Numbered from the stretch's first letter, positions 14,473-27,500 are shown. The stretch: 64,000 nt of DNA from Isoetes taiwanensis (GCA_021234155.1 JAJEKV010000052.1:10284519-10348518); one strand, 5' to 3'. Made by a program: numbers and translations. The notes: generated by a model from the sequence alone, not told the origin.

Positions 14473-16145
14473 CGGACGACATGGCGTGGATGTCTAACAT
14501 AGAGTTCGCCCGCGAAAGGCTTGCAGGTCTGAGCCCCATAGTCATTGAACTTCTTAAGGTAACCAAACAACTCTTAATTCCCATCCAGAAATTGTAATAA
14601 AGCTCTACTTTTATACTACAGGAGTTTCCCCCTCGAAGTAACCTTGACCCAAATGTTTATGGATCACAAACATCCTCTATTACTGCTGAGCACATTAAAG
14701 ATCAATTAGAAGGATATACACCCCAACAGGTACTTTTTTTTGTATTCTTATAATCTGATTTTTTTTTACGGCCAATGGTTACATATGCTGATAGTGCTAA
14801 ATTTGCAGGCTGTAAAAGAAAAAAGAATGTTTGTACTTGATTATCATGACATACTCCTTCCCTATTTGAGTGAGTTTAACAAGTTGGAAGATACCACATC
14901 CTATGCATCAAGGGCCCTCTTCTTTTTAACCAAACGGGGTATATTGAAACCAATTGCCATCGAATTAGGTTTACCTCCATCGGAAACACCTAGACAAGCC
15001 ATTCATAGAGTCTTTGTGCCTCCCAAATCTGGACAAAGGGATTGGTTGTGGGAGCTTGCCAAGGCTTATGTTGCAACTAACGATTCAGGAATACACCAAC
15101 TCATTTCACATTGGTAAGTGAGTCAAGTTCACTATATCTCTGGTTTAGCATAATTTGATCTCTCTATGTTACTTCTTGCAGGCGTAGAACTCATGCATGC
15201 ATGGAGCCCATCATAATTGCAGCTCATAAGCAACTGAGTGCCCTTCATCCTATCAATCTTCTATTGTTGCCTCATTTCAAGAACACCATGGCCATCAATG
15301 CCAGCTAACCTTGTCAAGCGGTATTAACCAACATTACTTCTCTACGTTATTTTGAACTTTAAATAAAATTACAAAAGGGCTGACATTTATATTTTGAATG
15401 TACTTTAGAGGTATTGCAGAATATGATGACAAAGCAAAACATGGACTCAAACTAGCAATTGAGGATTATCCTTATGCTGTGGATGGGCTAATAGTTTGGA
15501 GTGCACTAAAGCAATGGGTGGAGGAGTACGTTGCTGTATTTTATAAGTATGACAAGGCAGTTTTAGCAGATGAGGAGTTGCAAAGATGGTGGACAGAAGT
15601 AAGGACAATTGGACATGCAGATAAGAAAGATCAACCATGGTGGCCAGTACTAAACAATATAGAAAACTTGTATGAAACTCTAACAGCGATCATTTGGCTG
15701 GCCTCAGCACATCATGCAGCAGTGAACTTTGGTCAATACCCATATGAGGGATACCCGCCAAATCATCCAACGAGGACCCATAAGCTCATTCCAGAAATGG
15801 GATCGAAGGAACATGAAGAACTCCTTCGGGTTCCTGAGAGATATTTCTTGTCATCTGTGACCACTAAGATTGAGTCAGCAATTGGGATGACCATCATAGA
15901 AATTTTGTCTACTCATACAGTGGAGGAGGTATACCTTGGACAACCTTTGTGGGAGAACTGGACTAGTAATACAAAGGTCCTTGAAGCTTTCAATGAATTT
16001 GGGAAGAGAGTTAAAGACATGGAACATCATGGTGGAGAAAGACAATGATGGTAAAAATTTGAACAGACTAGGACCTGTAAAGGGTTTAGGGTTAAGCAGA
16101 CCATGCCAGGTGCTAAGCAAAAATTTCTTAGTCCTATCTTCATAA
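14473..16145 (+). pseudogene. LOX: lipoxygenase, C-terminal half, broken
   Basis: Lipoxygenases add O2 to polyunsaturated fatty acids to start oxylipin synthesis. Exons: 14,473-14,558 (FARERLAGLSPIVIELLK), 14,622-14,729 ([14 protein letters not shown]), 14,809-15,113, 15,182-~15,305, ~15,409-~16,045. Family blocks are clear: iron-ligand histidines in LISHW and RTHACMEP, the IEDYPYAVDGL block, and the third His and the Asn in HHAAVNFGQYPY. Damage: exon 4 runs into TAA at 15,306; the ~45-50 residues normally between the NALARQ region and RGIA are missing; and after KDMEH the frame shifts, so the C-terminal DNDGKNLNRLGPVKG is in another frame and then diverges. The C-terminal Ile iron ligand (family end NSISI) is therefore absent. 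The N-terminal PLAT domain and first half of the catalytic domain were not found upstream. HWRRTH instead of the usual HWLRTH is also odd. An expressed variant is unlikely. Confidence 0.88.
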
Positions 16146-17846
16146 TTATATATCTAGTGCTATTTTCTTGAATAGCATATTGAAATATATGTTTGTCCAT
16201 AGATGCAGGAAAGCAGTAAACTCTCTTGCCTTGGGCTATTCATTGTTGACTCTCCATCTTCTCTGATTTCCACTGTCCTTGGTGCAAGTCATGTCCGAGG
16301 TATGCATCTTCACATTGGAATAGTAGTCACAACTTCCTGCTGACACCTCTTACATGCTGGAGGACATGCATTAATGATGGTTGTTGGGAATATCCTTAAG
16401 AAGATCTGTACTGCAAATAATATTGCCATCTTCATAATTTTGTTTTCACTGCTCGCATGCTTAAACTTTTTTTTTAGAGTTCTTACATTTCATTTTCTTG
16501 TTCAAATGACAAACCATAATGTTGCTGGAGAAGGGGGATCCTCCAAACCAGCTCTCTGGAAATGTGTGCCTCATGTACGTTCTTGTAGAGAAGGATATGG
16601 CTCACTCTGTCTGTTCCATTTCTCTTGTAAAACACACATCAGTGGTATGGGATTTAGTACCCTATAGCATGATCGTTGTGAAGTATTAATGTTTTGCCAT
16701 TGGCCATTACAGGCATGCAACAGACGGGCACACTATCAGTTTTGACAGCCAAGTTTAATTTCTTTCAATATGAGATGCTCAACTATAGAAATAGCTCGGG
16801 GTGGTTGCTGAAAGCCAAGTTGCATAAGTTGGTCGAAGAAGATAATAACGTCCTATAAGTTCTATACAAATATTCAGTAATGCATGCCTAAAGTGCCAAA
16901 TGGTTTTTTAATGCCACGATTCTATTGCGACAGCAATAGAACCGACATTCCTTGGATGGGGACGTCCCTTTGTCACTCATCCTATTTATTCAGCCTCTCT
17001 TCATTGTTCTATCATCGGCGTTCTCTTGAGATAGATTTCTCCTTCTTCTCTATCCTATCAGTTTCTAGGGTTCTTTGTGGGTGGCTGCCTGTCCCAACCA
17101 GTTTCCATGCTCCACCTCTAGCCACAATAGATTCAGTATTTTCTACAAGCAGCCGCCACTGGCTCCATCTCTCGGCCAAGCGATTCAGATGTTTCTACAG
17201 TAAAGACGACCGCTTCAAAGCACACCAAGCTCCACAAACTTCGATTTCCACGAGCTGCCGATTCATGCCGATTTGCATCAAGCACCCCATGCTCCCGTGC
17301 CTTTTTTTTTTACAAGGTGTGAATCTAGATTTATTTACAGGTATTTTCTCGTTATTAGTTTGGTTTTGCGGTGACTTCGCGGCATCGCTGGTAGCCGTTA
17401 CGCTCCAACAGACTGAGAATGGAGTTTTGCCACTTGACTTGTCTTAAGGTTTTCTTTCTTTGCTTTTTTTTTTTTTGTTTGGCGTGATATTTTGAGTTGG
17501 GTTCCACGATCCTCACGCGGTTTCATGGTTTTAGGTCTTCTCTATTCCTTCCTTTTTCCTGTGGCGTCTTTCTCGCTCTCTCGATCTCCTCTTATCTGGC
17601 CCTCGCTCCGCAGTTTCAATATCATGCTGCGGGTTGGTTTCGAAATTGCGCTCCTTCCTCGATCGTGATCTTTGTTTTATGCGGTTTGTGGATAAGGGAC
17701 TCGGTTTTTCTGTACATAGAGATCTATTCCGACCTTCCCTTGCCGATTTCGAGGGTTAAATCTGTTATTGCATTGCTTTTTCTTATTCGTTTCTACCATG
17801 GATTCTCGCTGTATTCGCCTCTGCTTTTTTCAATGGCGGATCCGAT
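16146..17846. other. no gene recognised; target of the CACTA insertion
   Basis: Long open frames (16,884-17,447 and 17,497-17,913 plus) have no recognisable domains. From about 16,960 the plus strand is pyrimidine-rich, like a promoter or 5' leader, and the same composition resumes at 32,888 beyond the CACTA element, so the insertion split one region. Bases 17,844-17,846 (GAT) form the left target-site duplication. Confidence 0.5.
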
Positions 17847-18270
17847 CACTACAAAAACATTGCCCTGTTACGACATCTATTACGGCGTCCAGACGTCGTT
17901 TGAACGTCGATGAACGACGCCAAAAAGTTGATAAACGACGCCTATAACGACGTCTGCACGTCGTTTTACGACGGACGCTGCCGCTATCTGCCACGCAACG
18001 GGCGTCGTCTTAAAGCGACGACGTAACGTCGTTCAACGACGCCCGCGTATTATATGGCGCCACGGCCGGGCGGCCGGCGGCGTTTGGCGCTGAAGCCGAG
18101 TTGGCGACGTGGCAGCCACGTGCTTGACGCCGTTTAACGACGTCACGACATCGCGTGGCACGCCGCACGACGGCCGGCGGCGTTACGGGCCGTTAGCGGC
18201 GTGGCTTTACCGCACATCGCCGCCGATTTAACGATGTCGTAGAAGAGCGCCACGTAAGCAACGTCGTTTA
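17847..18270. repeat. CACTA left subterminal repeats
   Basis: GC-rich zone with many copies of GACGTCGTTT, AACGACGTC and close variants in both orientations; several pair as palindromes around CGTCGTTTAACGACG. A second small cluster of the same words lies at 19,450-19,525. In known CACTA elements such motifs bind the small transposase protein; here that role is inferred from position. Confidence 0.75.
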
Positions 18271-18544
18271 CGTGTATTAAATTTTTATTTTATTTTATTT
18301 TAAAAGGTTTATTTTTTTTGAAAAAAAAATAATAATACATTTATTATGAATGAAGTTAATACATTTAATATTAAAGCCTATAAAATGAATTTATCCAATA
18401 AAGAAATATAAGATTTTAACGTCATTAAATGATGCTTTTTTTAAATATATTAAAAAAAATACAGAAATAAATGAAGCCCCAATTTTTTAGCTAAATACAT
18501 TAATCAATAAATTAAGCTAAATACATTAATCAATACATTAAACA

Positions 18545-18970
18545 TATTGAAAATTAAATGCTTACCTGGTACAAGGTGGCAAAGTTGTTTTGCACAAACA
18601 ATGCATTTGCTAGGAGTGTACATGCAAAACAATAAATTGAATGATTAGTAAAACATTAGTATAAATAAACAACTTAAAGGAAAAAAAAATGGAAAATCAA
18701 TGGGGAGGGGTGGTTTCAATGGCGCCCCTTCTTGGATAACAATTTAACCTAAATAAAGCATTAGTATTTTATTAGCGTATTGAAAAAAAAATTAAATCCT
18801 TACCTCGAAGAGGTGCCAAGTTGTTTTGCAAAAGAACAACACATTTTGTTAGGAGTGTACATGCAAAACAAAAAATTCAATGATTAGAAAGAAATAGTAT
18901 AAAAAACTAATAAGGAAAAATTTTGAAAGAAGAAGGGTCTCCCGCTCTTTTAATGACGCCTTCTTAGATG
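18545..18970. repeat. 240-bp direct duplication inside the CACTA element
   Basis: The block around AGGAGTGTACATGCAAAACA occurs near 18,612 and again near 18,852. Each copy has TTAAATNCTTACCT before it and an AATGNCGCC..CTTCTTNGAT block after it. CTTACCT is AGGTAAG on the minus strand, a splice-donor consensus, so the duplicated pieces may be minus-strand exon ends of a lost transposase gene; this is speculation. Confidence 0.6.
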
Positions 18971-19235
18971 GAAAAAAAAAAATTAGAAGAAGAATGGAAG
19001 AATTCAAGAAGAAAAGGCTAAGAAGAAGAGGAGGAACCGAAAATGGGGAGGAAGAATCTTAAGAAGATGAAGCGCCAAGAGGAGGATTAAGAGTAAGAAT
19101 TTGAATAAGTGGAGGAAGAAGTAGTATAAGAGGAGGAAGAATCAAGAAGAAGATGACAAAGGGAATGGAAGAATATGTATGGAAGAAGGATACAAGAATG
19201 GAAGAAGAAGAATGAAGGTTTGAAGGAAGAACAAA
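18960..19235. repeat. purine-rich (GAAGAA/GAGGAA) low-complexity tract
   Basis: The plus strand is almost all A and G, with repeated GAAGAAG, GAGGAAG and AAGAAGA words. Open frames here, such as 19,059-19,247 minus, are composition artefacts. Confidence 0.8.
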
Positions 19236-19449
19236 CAACAAATACAAAAAGCCCTAAATCTACCCAAAAACAAGTTTAGATTCAAAAAGCGAGTTGGTTG
19301 ATCCGTGCACATACCTTATGAAGCTTGTCTTACACTTAGAATAGACCCCAAAGTAGATCCGCGCCGAAAATCGCCTCAAAAAACGCTCCTCCATAAGCTT
19401 TGCTTGCTCGAAAATAAGCGTGGGATTGCTTTGTTTTCGATTTAAATCC

Positions 19450-19562
19450 TGGTGTCGTCGTTTAACGACGTCGGACGCCGTCGATACAAAGCGTTGTTGA
19501 GCGGCGTTTGTAACGACGTTTTTTTTTTTTTGACGACCAAAAAAAAAAAAAAAAAAATTGTG
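19450..19562. repeat. internal CGTCGTT cluster with T-run/A-run hairpin
   Basis: CGTCGTTTAACGACG and GCGTTGTTGAGCGGCG-like words are followed by a run of T, GACGACC, and a run of about 18 A, which could fold back on itself. A comparable T-run then A-run sits next to the right subterminal zone at about 32,303-32,345. Confidence 0.65.
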
Positions 19563-19726
19563 AATAGTATAGAATGCATGTACACTTGATACATGGGTTT
19601 ATTTGACTTGTTACACCCGTTAAAGTTATGAAATATACCACCATGAGAATGTTCAATGTTTTGTGGTACATCCGTTGAGCTATGAGGTATATAATACGAT
19701 GATGATAACTAGTAATGCCTTACCTG

Positions 19727-19775
19727 CTATGATAACTAATACCTTACCAACATGCAAAGATGTAGTTTATCTTAA
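19727..19775. repeat. 49-bp direct repeat, copy 1
   Basis: Contains CTGCTATGA, AACTAATACC, TACCAACATGC and AAGATGTAGTTTATCT. The matching copy is at 21,545-21,593, directly before the 1.1-kb array. The two copies bracket the (TA)n tracts and the minisatellite. Confidence 0.85.
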
Positions 19776-19851
19776 AATTTTATTTTGTTAGATTTAAAAA
19801 GGTTAGGTTTCCACCAATAGTATATGTAGCTACGTGTTCGTTTGTTACGAC

Positions 19852-19854
<3 letters not shown>

Positions 19855-19898
<44 letters not shown>
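19855..19898. repeat. (AT)n microsatellite
   Basis: About 21 uninterrupted AT units. Confidence 0.97.
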
Positions 19899-19899
<1 letters not shown>

Positions 19900-19969
19900 A
19901 GTTATTGTACTATGAGGGACTGTACAAATTCGACGAGGAGCCAAATGCAGTGCCATCCAATGAAGATCC

Positions 19970-20935
19970 TATAAAGATTCTCCAAGATTCTCCAAAGACT
20001 CTAAAAACATTTCCCTAGATACCTTGAGATTCCATCATTGTTCGCTTATATTCCCCAAGATCCGCGGATTATTCCGCGAGGAATTGTACAAATTCAAGTA
20101 GAAGTCAAATTTAAAGTCATGCAATGAAGATTCTATAGAGATTCTCCAAGATTAGACCAAGATTCTCTAGATACTCAAAGATTTTATGAAGATTCCCTTA
20201 GATTCCTTTAGATTCTTAAAGATTGTCTTGAGATTCCCCTAGATTCCCAAAGATTATCCTAAGATTCTTCAAGATTCCATGTAGATTCTTCAAAATTTCC
20301 TTAGATTCTATGAAGATCCCCCTGTAGAACACACCTAGTGTCAAAGATTCCCCTAGATCCCCTTGGATTTCCCCTAAATTCCATAAAATTCTATAAACAT
20401 CCCCTAGATTCTTAAGGTTCTACAAAGATTCCCCTAGATCTTCAAAGATTATCTGAAGATTCCTTTAAATTCCCTAAGATTCTATGTAGATTCTCCTAGA
20501 TTCCCTTAGATTCTATCAAGATTCCACTAGATTCTCTAAGATTCCATAAAAATCCCCCCTGATTCTCAAACATTTTTTGAAGATTCTCTTAGATTCCTCT
20601 ATATTCTTTTGATTCCCATAGATTCGTTAAGATTCTCTTGGACTTTTCCTTGATTCCAAAGGTTATCCCAAGATTCCTCTAGATTCCTTTAGATTATTAA
20701 ATATTCCCTTGAGATTATTTTAGATTCCCAAATATTATCCTAAGATTCCTCTAGATTGCCCTTGATTCTTAAACCTTTTTTGAAGGTTTTCCTAGATTCC
20801 CTAGATTCTTTGGAGATTCCATAGATTCCTTAAGATCCTCTTGAGATTTCCTTGATTTTCAAAGATTATCCCAATATCTCTCAAATTCCCTTAGTTTCTA
20901 TGAATATTCCCTAGATTATCCAACATTTCGGAACG
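19970..20935. repeat. degenerate AGATTC minisatellite
   Basis: About 1 kb built of variants of an 11-13-bp unit such as AGATTCCCCT, CTAGATTCC and AAGATTCTCC, in one orientation. More than 60 AGATT-type words occur. The units are diverged, so the array is old or hypermutable. It encodes nothing recognisable. Confidence 0.9.
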
Positions 20936-21497
20936 ATGCCAAACCACTACTCATTAGAAAGCATTTGATGAGATGAATCCAACGGCGTGGGTCCCACTTT
21001 GATCCATAAGACCTCCACCTTAAGATAAAAGTCGTTTGAAGGTGGCGCGAAAAAAGGAAGCTTCCAAGAAGAACGGAGTAATTAATGAGTTGCCACCTCA
21101 CTATATCTTTTCATTAAATAAAGGGTGCCACCTCACCTCCTTTAATATAAAAAATTCTAATTTAATAAAAAAATGAATGGCTAAGATTTATCCTTCCCTT
21201 TTTGATCTAACGGTTAAGATTGGTTGCACAAAATCCACTTTTGAGGAAGCTTCCTTGCACTTTCCTTATAAAAATTAAGGGCCATGATTTCTCCTCCCCT
21301 TTTGATCCCGGTGGTTTAAAGACATGGTGCATGCCCCAATGCATGTCCCCATCATATTTCTATGCCCATGCAAGACATCTCCCATGAGGTATCGGCATCA
21401 TGGCCTTCCATTTCCAATTTGACGGCTGGCATTAATCTCTATATAGCATGGGTACATCCTTTCCTGGCACACATAGAATAGTTTTATATATATAATG

Positions 21498-21535
<38 letters not shown>

Positions 21536-21593
21536 TTTTGTCCCCTGCTATGAGAACTAATACCCTACCAACATGCGAAGATGTAGTTTATCT
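20936..21593. other. unique CACTA interior between minisatellite and array
   Basis: Non-coding. It contains a (TA)n tract followed by T9 at about 21,498-21,535 and the second copy of the 49-bp direct repeat at 21,545-21,593. No gene seen. Confidence 0.6.
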
Positions 21594-24500
21594 CAACATG
21601 CCCGTATGTTGGCGATGACTAGGAAGCTAGCTGACAAAATGGACAAATTTAAGTCCATACTATGCATCAATTCTGAATTCTGAAATCTCTTGCTACTGCA
21701 AAAGCGGGCCTTGACTTCTAAGCTGCCACAGCGGAGGAATTTTTTCAGTCCAAACTCCATTCCGTCCGGTTCCCAAAACCAGGTGTTCTCAATGCATGTG
21801 ATCGTCCCGCGTCCCAAGTGCAAAAGACCAAACTTCGGCACCCAAAGCGCGCAAACCACCGCTGGAACACGGCAACTCATAGGGTTTACGTTTGGAGGCT
21901 CTATCCTTGTCGATTCGACTAGGACCTTGCGCCATGTCTTGAGGTGGGGGGTGTTGATGCGAGCACGGACCTAAAACCACCCGGAGGCGGCTTACCCTAA
22001 AGTCCTCTCCGAAGGCCATGGCGACGGACGAAACTTCCCTCTCCGGAACCGTGATCGTCTCTGCCAATGGACTCGAAGCGTCGACATTGCCCTATGGACC
22101 AAGTTTTGTGGCGAAGCCCACCCCTTCTCGAAGGCGCCAAAACTATCTCATGTGCAACACACGGGACTTCGTAGTCAATTGGCCTAGGAGGTGGGCTGGC
22201 GAATAGTGCAATGTATGGCGTAAGTGTTTCTTTTTTTTGCAAAAGCCCGGGTGTAACTTAGTCCCTAGGGTAATTTTGCCATTCCGGACGATGTGGCAAA
22301 GTGAATCGCCATTTGAACCCTCCTTAATGTCCGACGACAAAAACACTTTGGTTTCTACTTAATTGCCGCGTAGCGGGGCGCTTGGCGGTTTGATATGTTC
22401 TCCGGACGGATGTTGATTTTTTGGACCTTCTCGGACCAGGTTCCTTGAACAAAGGATTGCGGCCGGATAGGGGCGAATCCGGGAGTGTGGTCTTTATGAT
22501 TATCACGCCCCGTTAGATTATGCCAGAAAGGCTGCCTGGGGAAGCTTTTTTGGGGCTCGCCTAAGTATCATGACTATCCCCTCTAATGAGGAGGCCTTGC
22601 AAGGACAATAGCCTTGTTTATGGGCAAGTATATATATTTTTTTTTTTTTTAATTTTGACCTATCGGACCGTTCTAAACCTTATCCAAAATTTTTGAAAGT
22701 TCAACATTGTATGTTGGCGATGACTTAGGAAGCTAGCTAACAAAAAATCAGAATTTAAGTCCGTACTATGCATTAATTACGAATTTACGAATGTCTTGCC
22801 TACTATGCAAAAGTGGGCCTTGACTTCTAATTGCCACAACGGGAGGAATACGGTCCAAACTCCATTCGTCGGTTCCCTTGCTTCGCGTTCTCAAGTTGCA
22901 TGTGATCGGCCGCGTCCCAAGTGCAAAGACCAAAACTCCGCACCCAAAGCATAAACCCTGCTAAAACACGGCAACTCATAGGGTTTTACACGTTTGGAGG
23001 CTCTATCCTTGTCGATTTTGACTAGGACCTTGCGCCCATGTCTTGGCGTAGAGAGGGTGTTGGATGCGAGCACGGACCCTAAAACCACCCGGCGGCAGCT
23101 TTTACCCCAAAAGTCCTCTCGAAGGCTGGCGGCCGGACGGGCAACTTTCCCTCTCGGGAACGTGATCTGTCTCGCCCAATGGACTCGAGCGTCGACATTA
23201 CCCTAGGGACCAAGTTTTGTGGCGAAGCCCACCCTTCTCGAAGCGCCAAACTATCTCATGTGCAACACACTTTCGTAGTCAATTGGCCCCTAGGAGATGG
23301 CTGTGAATAGTGCAATGTAGGGCAAATTTTCTTTTACCGCATTAACTTGGTAATTTTGGCATTTTGGCAATGTCGAAGGTCGAATCGCCATTTGAACCCT
23401 CGCAATGTCCGAGCGACAAAACACTTTGGTTTCTACTGCGTCGCCCAGCGGGGCGCTTAGCGGTTTGATATGTTCTCCCGGACGGATGTTGGATTTTTGG
23501 ACCTTCTCGGACCAGGTTCCTTGAACAAAGGATTCAATGGTGGGATCGGGAACCAAGATCGGGGAGTGTGGTCTTTTTATGCCCCGCCCGGGCCTGTGCC
23601 GGAAAAGCCTGCCTCGGGGAAGCTTTTGGGGCTCGCCTCACGGGGTTCGAACTCTCCCCTCTAATGGGGAGGCCTTGCAGGTCTGGCCTTGTTTGACTTG
23701 GCAAGTGTGCCATTTCGGCTGCCCAACAACAGGCTGCCGGACCGTTCTTAATGCAAACTATTTGATCTAAACCTTATCCAAAATTTTTGAAAGTTGGCTT
23801 GTATGTTGGCGATGACTTAGGAAGCTAGCTGACAAAAATCAGAATTTAAGTCCATTACTATGCATTAATTACAATTTCGAATGTCTTGCCTCTTTGCAAA
23901 AAGCGACCCCCTTGACTTCTAATTGCCACAGCGGGAGGAATACGGGTCCAAACTCCATTCCGTCGGTTCCCCTTGCCAGCGTTCTCAACTGCATGTGATC
24001 GGCCCGCGTTCCAAGTGCAAAAGACCAAAACTCGGCACCCAAAAAAGCAAACCACGCTGGAACACGGCAGCTCATAGGGTTTACGTTTGAGGCTCTATCC
24101 TTGTCGATTTGACTAGGACCCTTGGCCAGTGTCTTGGCGTGGGGGGTGTTGGCGGCGAGTACGCGGACCTAAAACCACCGAGGCGGCTTGCCCCCAAAGT
24201 CCTCTCCCGAAGGCCTGGCGACGGGACGGGCAACTTTCCCTCTCGGAACCGTGATCTGTCTCTGCCAATGGACTTAGAGCGTCGACATTGCCCTAGGGAC
24301 CAAGTTTTGTGGCAAGCCCACCCCTTCTCGAAGAAAAACTATCTCATGTGCAACACACTTCGTAGTCAATTGGCCTAGGAGTGGTTCTTGAATCTTGCAA
24401 TGTAGGGTAAGTGTTTCTTTCTTTGCAAACCGACCGTATAACTTGGTCCCTAGGGTAATTTTGGCATTCGGACGATGTGGCGAAGTCGAATCGCCATTTC

Positions 24501-27500
24501 CGAACCTCGCAATGTCGAGCGACAAAACACTTTGGTTTCTACAATATCGCCGGGGGCGCTTGGCGGTTTGATATGTTTCCCCGACGGCCGGATGTTGGAT
24601 TTTTTGGACCTTCTCGGACCAGGTTCCTTGAACAAAGGATTCAGCGGTCGGATCACGAGGAACCAAGATCCGGGAGTGTGGTCTTTAGCGTATGCCCCCG
24701 TGGGATTTGCCAGGAAGAGCTGCCTCGGGAAGCTTTTTGGGGCTCGCCTCACGGGGTTGAACTCTCCCCTCTAATGAGGAGGCCTTGCAAGGTCTGGCCT
24801 TGTTTGACTTGGGCAAGTGTGCGGCTTCGGCTGCCCAACAACAGGCTGCCGGACCGTTCTAATGCAAACTATTTGATCTAAACCTTATCCAAAATTTTTG
24901 AAAGTTGGCTGTATGTTGGCGATGACTTAGGAAGCTAGCTGACAAAAAATCAGAATTTAAGTCAGGTACTATGCATTAATTACGAATTCACGAATGTCTT
25001 GCTCTTTGCAAAAAGTGGCCCTTGACTTCTAAGCGCCACAATGGGAGGATGCTGGTCCAAACTCCATTCCGTCAGTTCCCCCTTGCTTCGCGTTCTCAGC
25101 TGCATGTGATCGGCCCGTCCCAAGTGCAAAAGACCAAAACTTCGGCACCCAAAGCGCCAAACCTTGCTAGAACACGGCAGCTCATAGGGTTTACGTTTGG
25201 GCTCTATCCTTGTCAGTTGACTAGGACCTTGCGTAGTGTCTTGGCGTGGGGGTGTTGGCCTTGAGCACGGACCCTAAAACCACCGGGGCGGCTTGCCCAA
25301 AAAGTCCTCTCGAAGGCCACGGCAGCGGACGGGCAACTTCCCCTCTCGGGCACCGTGATCTGTCTCGCCAATGGACTCGAGGCGTCGACATTACCCTAGG
25401 GACCAAGTTTTGTGGCGAAGCCCATCCCTTCTCGAAGAAGCGCCAATCTATCTCATGTGCAACACACTTCGTAGTCAATTGGCCTAGGAGGTGGCTGCTT
25501 GAATCTTACCCAATGTAGAGGCGTAAGTGTTTCTTTCTTTTGCAAAAGCGGCCAGGTGTAACTTGGTCCCTAGGGTAATTTTGGCATTACGGACGATGTG
25601 GCAAAATCGCCATTTGGAACCTCGATTAATGTCCGACGACAAAACACTTTGGTTTCTACATTTATTAAGTGGGGCGCTTAGCGGTTTGATATGTTCTCGG
25701 GGCCGGATGTTGGATTTTTGGACCTTCTGGACCAGGTTCCTTGAACAAAGGATTCAGCGGTGGGATCGAGGGAACGAGATCCGGGAGTGTGGTCTTTAGC
25801 GTCGCCCCGGGCTTTATTTGCCGAGAAAAGGCTGCCTCGGGAAGCTTTTGGGGCTCGCCTCACGGGGTTGGACTCTCCCCTCTAATGAGGAGGCCTTGCA
25901 AGGTCCTGGCCTTGTTTGACTTGAGCAAGTGTGCCATTTCGGCTGCCCAACAGCGGGCTGCCGGACCGTTCTAATGCAAACTATTTGATCTAAACCTTAT
26001 CCAAAATTTTTGAAAGTTGGCTGTATGTTGGCGATGACTTAGGAAGCTAGTGACAAAAATCAAATTTAAGTCCGTACTATGCATTAATTACGAATTTACA
26101 GAATGTCGCTCTTTTGCAAAAGTGGCCCTTGACTTCTAATTGCCACAATGGGAGGAGTACAGGTCCAAACTCCATTCCGTCAGTTCCCTTGCCCGGCGTT
26201 CTCAACTGCATGTGATGAAGCCCCGTCCCAAGTGCAAAAGACCAAAACTTCGGCACCCAAAGCGCAAACCACTGCTAGAACACGGCAACTCATAGGGTTT
26301 ACGTTTGAGGCTCTATCCTTGTCGATTTGACTAGGACCTTTGCGTTGTGTCTTGGCGTAGAGGGGTGTTGGCCTTGAGAAACGGACCCTAAAACCACCGG
26401 GCGGCTTGCCCCAAAAGTCCTCTCCGAAGGCCTGGCGGCGGGCGGGCCTTCCCCTCTCGGGCCGTGATGCATCTCTGCCAATGGACTCGAGCGTCGACAT
26501 TGCCCTAGGGACCAAGTTTTGTGGCGGAAGCCCACCCCTTCTCGAAGAAGCGCCAAACTATCTCATGTGCAACACACTTTCGTAGTCAATTGGCCTAGGA
26601 GGTGGTTCTTTGAATCTTTTGCAATGTAGAGGCGTAAGTGTTTCTTTCTTTTTGCAAAACGGCAGGTGTAACTTGGTCCCTAGGGTAATTTTGGCATTCG
26701 GACGATGTGGCGAAGTCGGATCGCCATTTTGAACCTCGCAATGTCCGACGACAAAACACTTTGGTTTCTACAATGTCGCCCGCCGGGGCGCCAGCGGTTT
26801 GATATGTTCTCCCGGACGGATGTTGGATTTTTTGGACCTTTCGGACCAGGTTCCTTGAACAAAGGATTCAGCGGTTGGGATCACGGGAGCCGAGATCGGG
26901 AGTGTGGTCTTTAGCGTCGCCCCCGTGAGGGCGGCTGCCAGAAAAGGCTGCCTCGGGAAGCTTTTGGGGCTCGCCTCACGGGGTTCGGACTCTCCCTCTA
27001 ATGAGGAGGCCTTGCAAGGTCTGGCCTTGTTTGACTTGGGCAAGTGTGCCGCTTCGGCTGCCCAACAACATTTTGCCGGACCGTTCTAATGCAAACTATT
27101 TGATCTAAACCTTATCAAAATTTTTGAAAGTTGGCCTGTATGTTGGCGATGACTTAGGAAGCTAGGTGACAAAAATCAGAATTTAAGTCAGGTACTATGC
27201 ATTAATTACAATTTCTGAATGTCTTGCTCTTGCAAAAGTGGCCCTTGACTTCTAAGCGCCACAATGGGGGAGTACAGGTCCAAACTCCATTCCGTCAGTT
27301 CCCCTTGCCGTGTTCTCAGCTGCATGTGATGCGCCCGCGTCCCAAGTGCAAAAGACCAAAACTTCGGCACCCAAAAGCGCAAAACCACTGCTGGAGACAC
27401 GGCAACTCATAGGGTTTATGTTTGGGAGGCTCTATCCTTTGTCGGTTGACTAGGACCTTGCGTTGTGTCTTGGCGTAGGGGGGTGTTGGCCGCCCGAGCA

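Noticed and set aside
16884-17913. Open frames of 187 and 138 aa before the CACTA element
   Set aside because: The second runs across the CACTA junction, the composition is leader-like, and no domain was recognised.
20916-21101. 61-aa minus-strand frame after the minisatellite
   Set aside because: Short, without domain, splice signals or conservation elsewhere in the window.
23600-23690. GGGGTTCGAACTCTCC in the array as a tRNA T-arm
   Set aside because: The stem does not pair properly, no A-box or acceptor stem is nearby, and other copies of the unit do not keep the TTCGAA.
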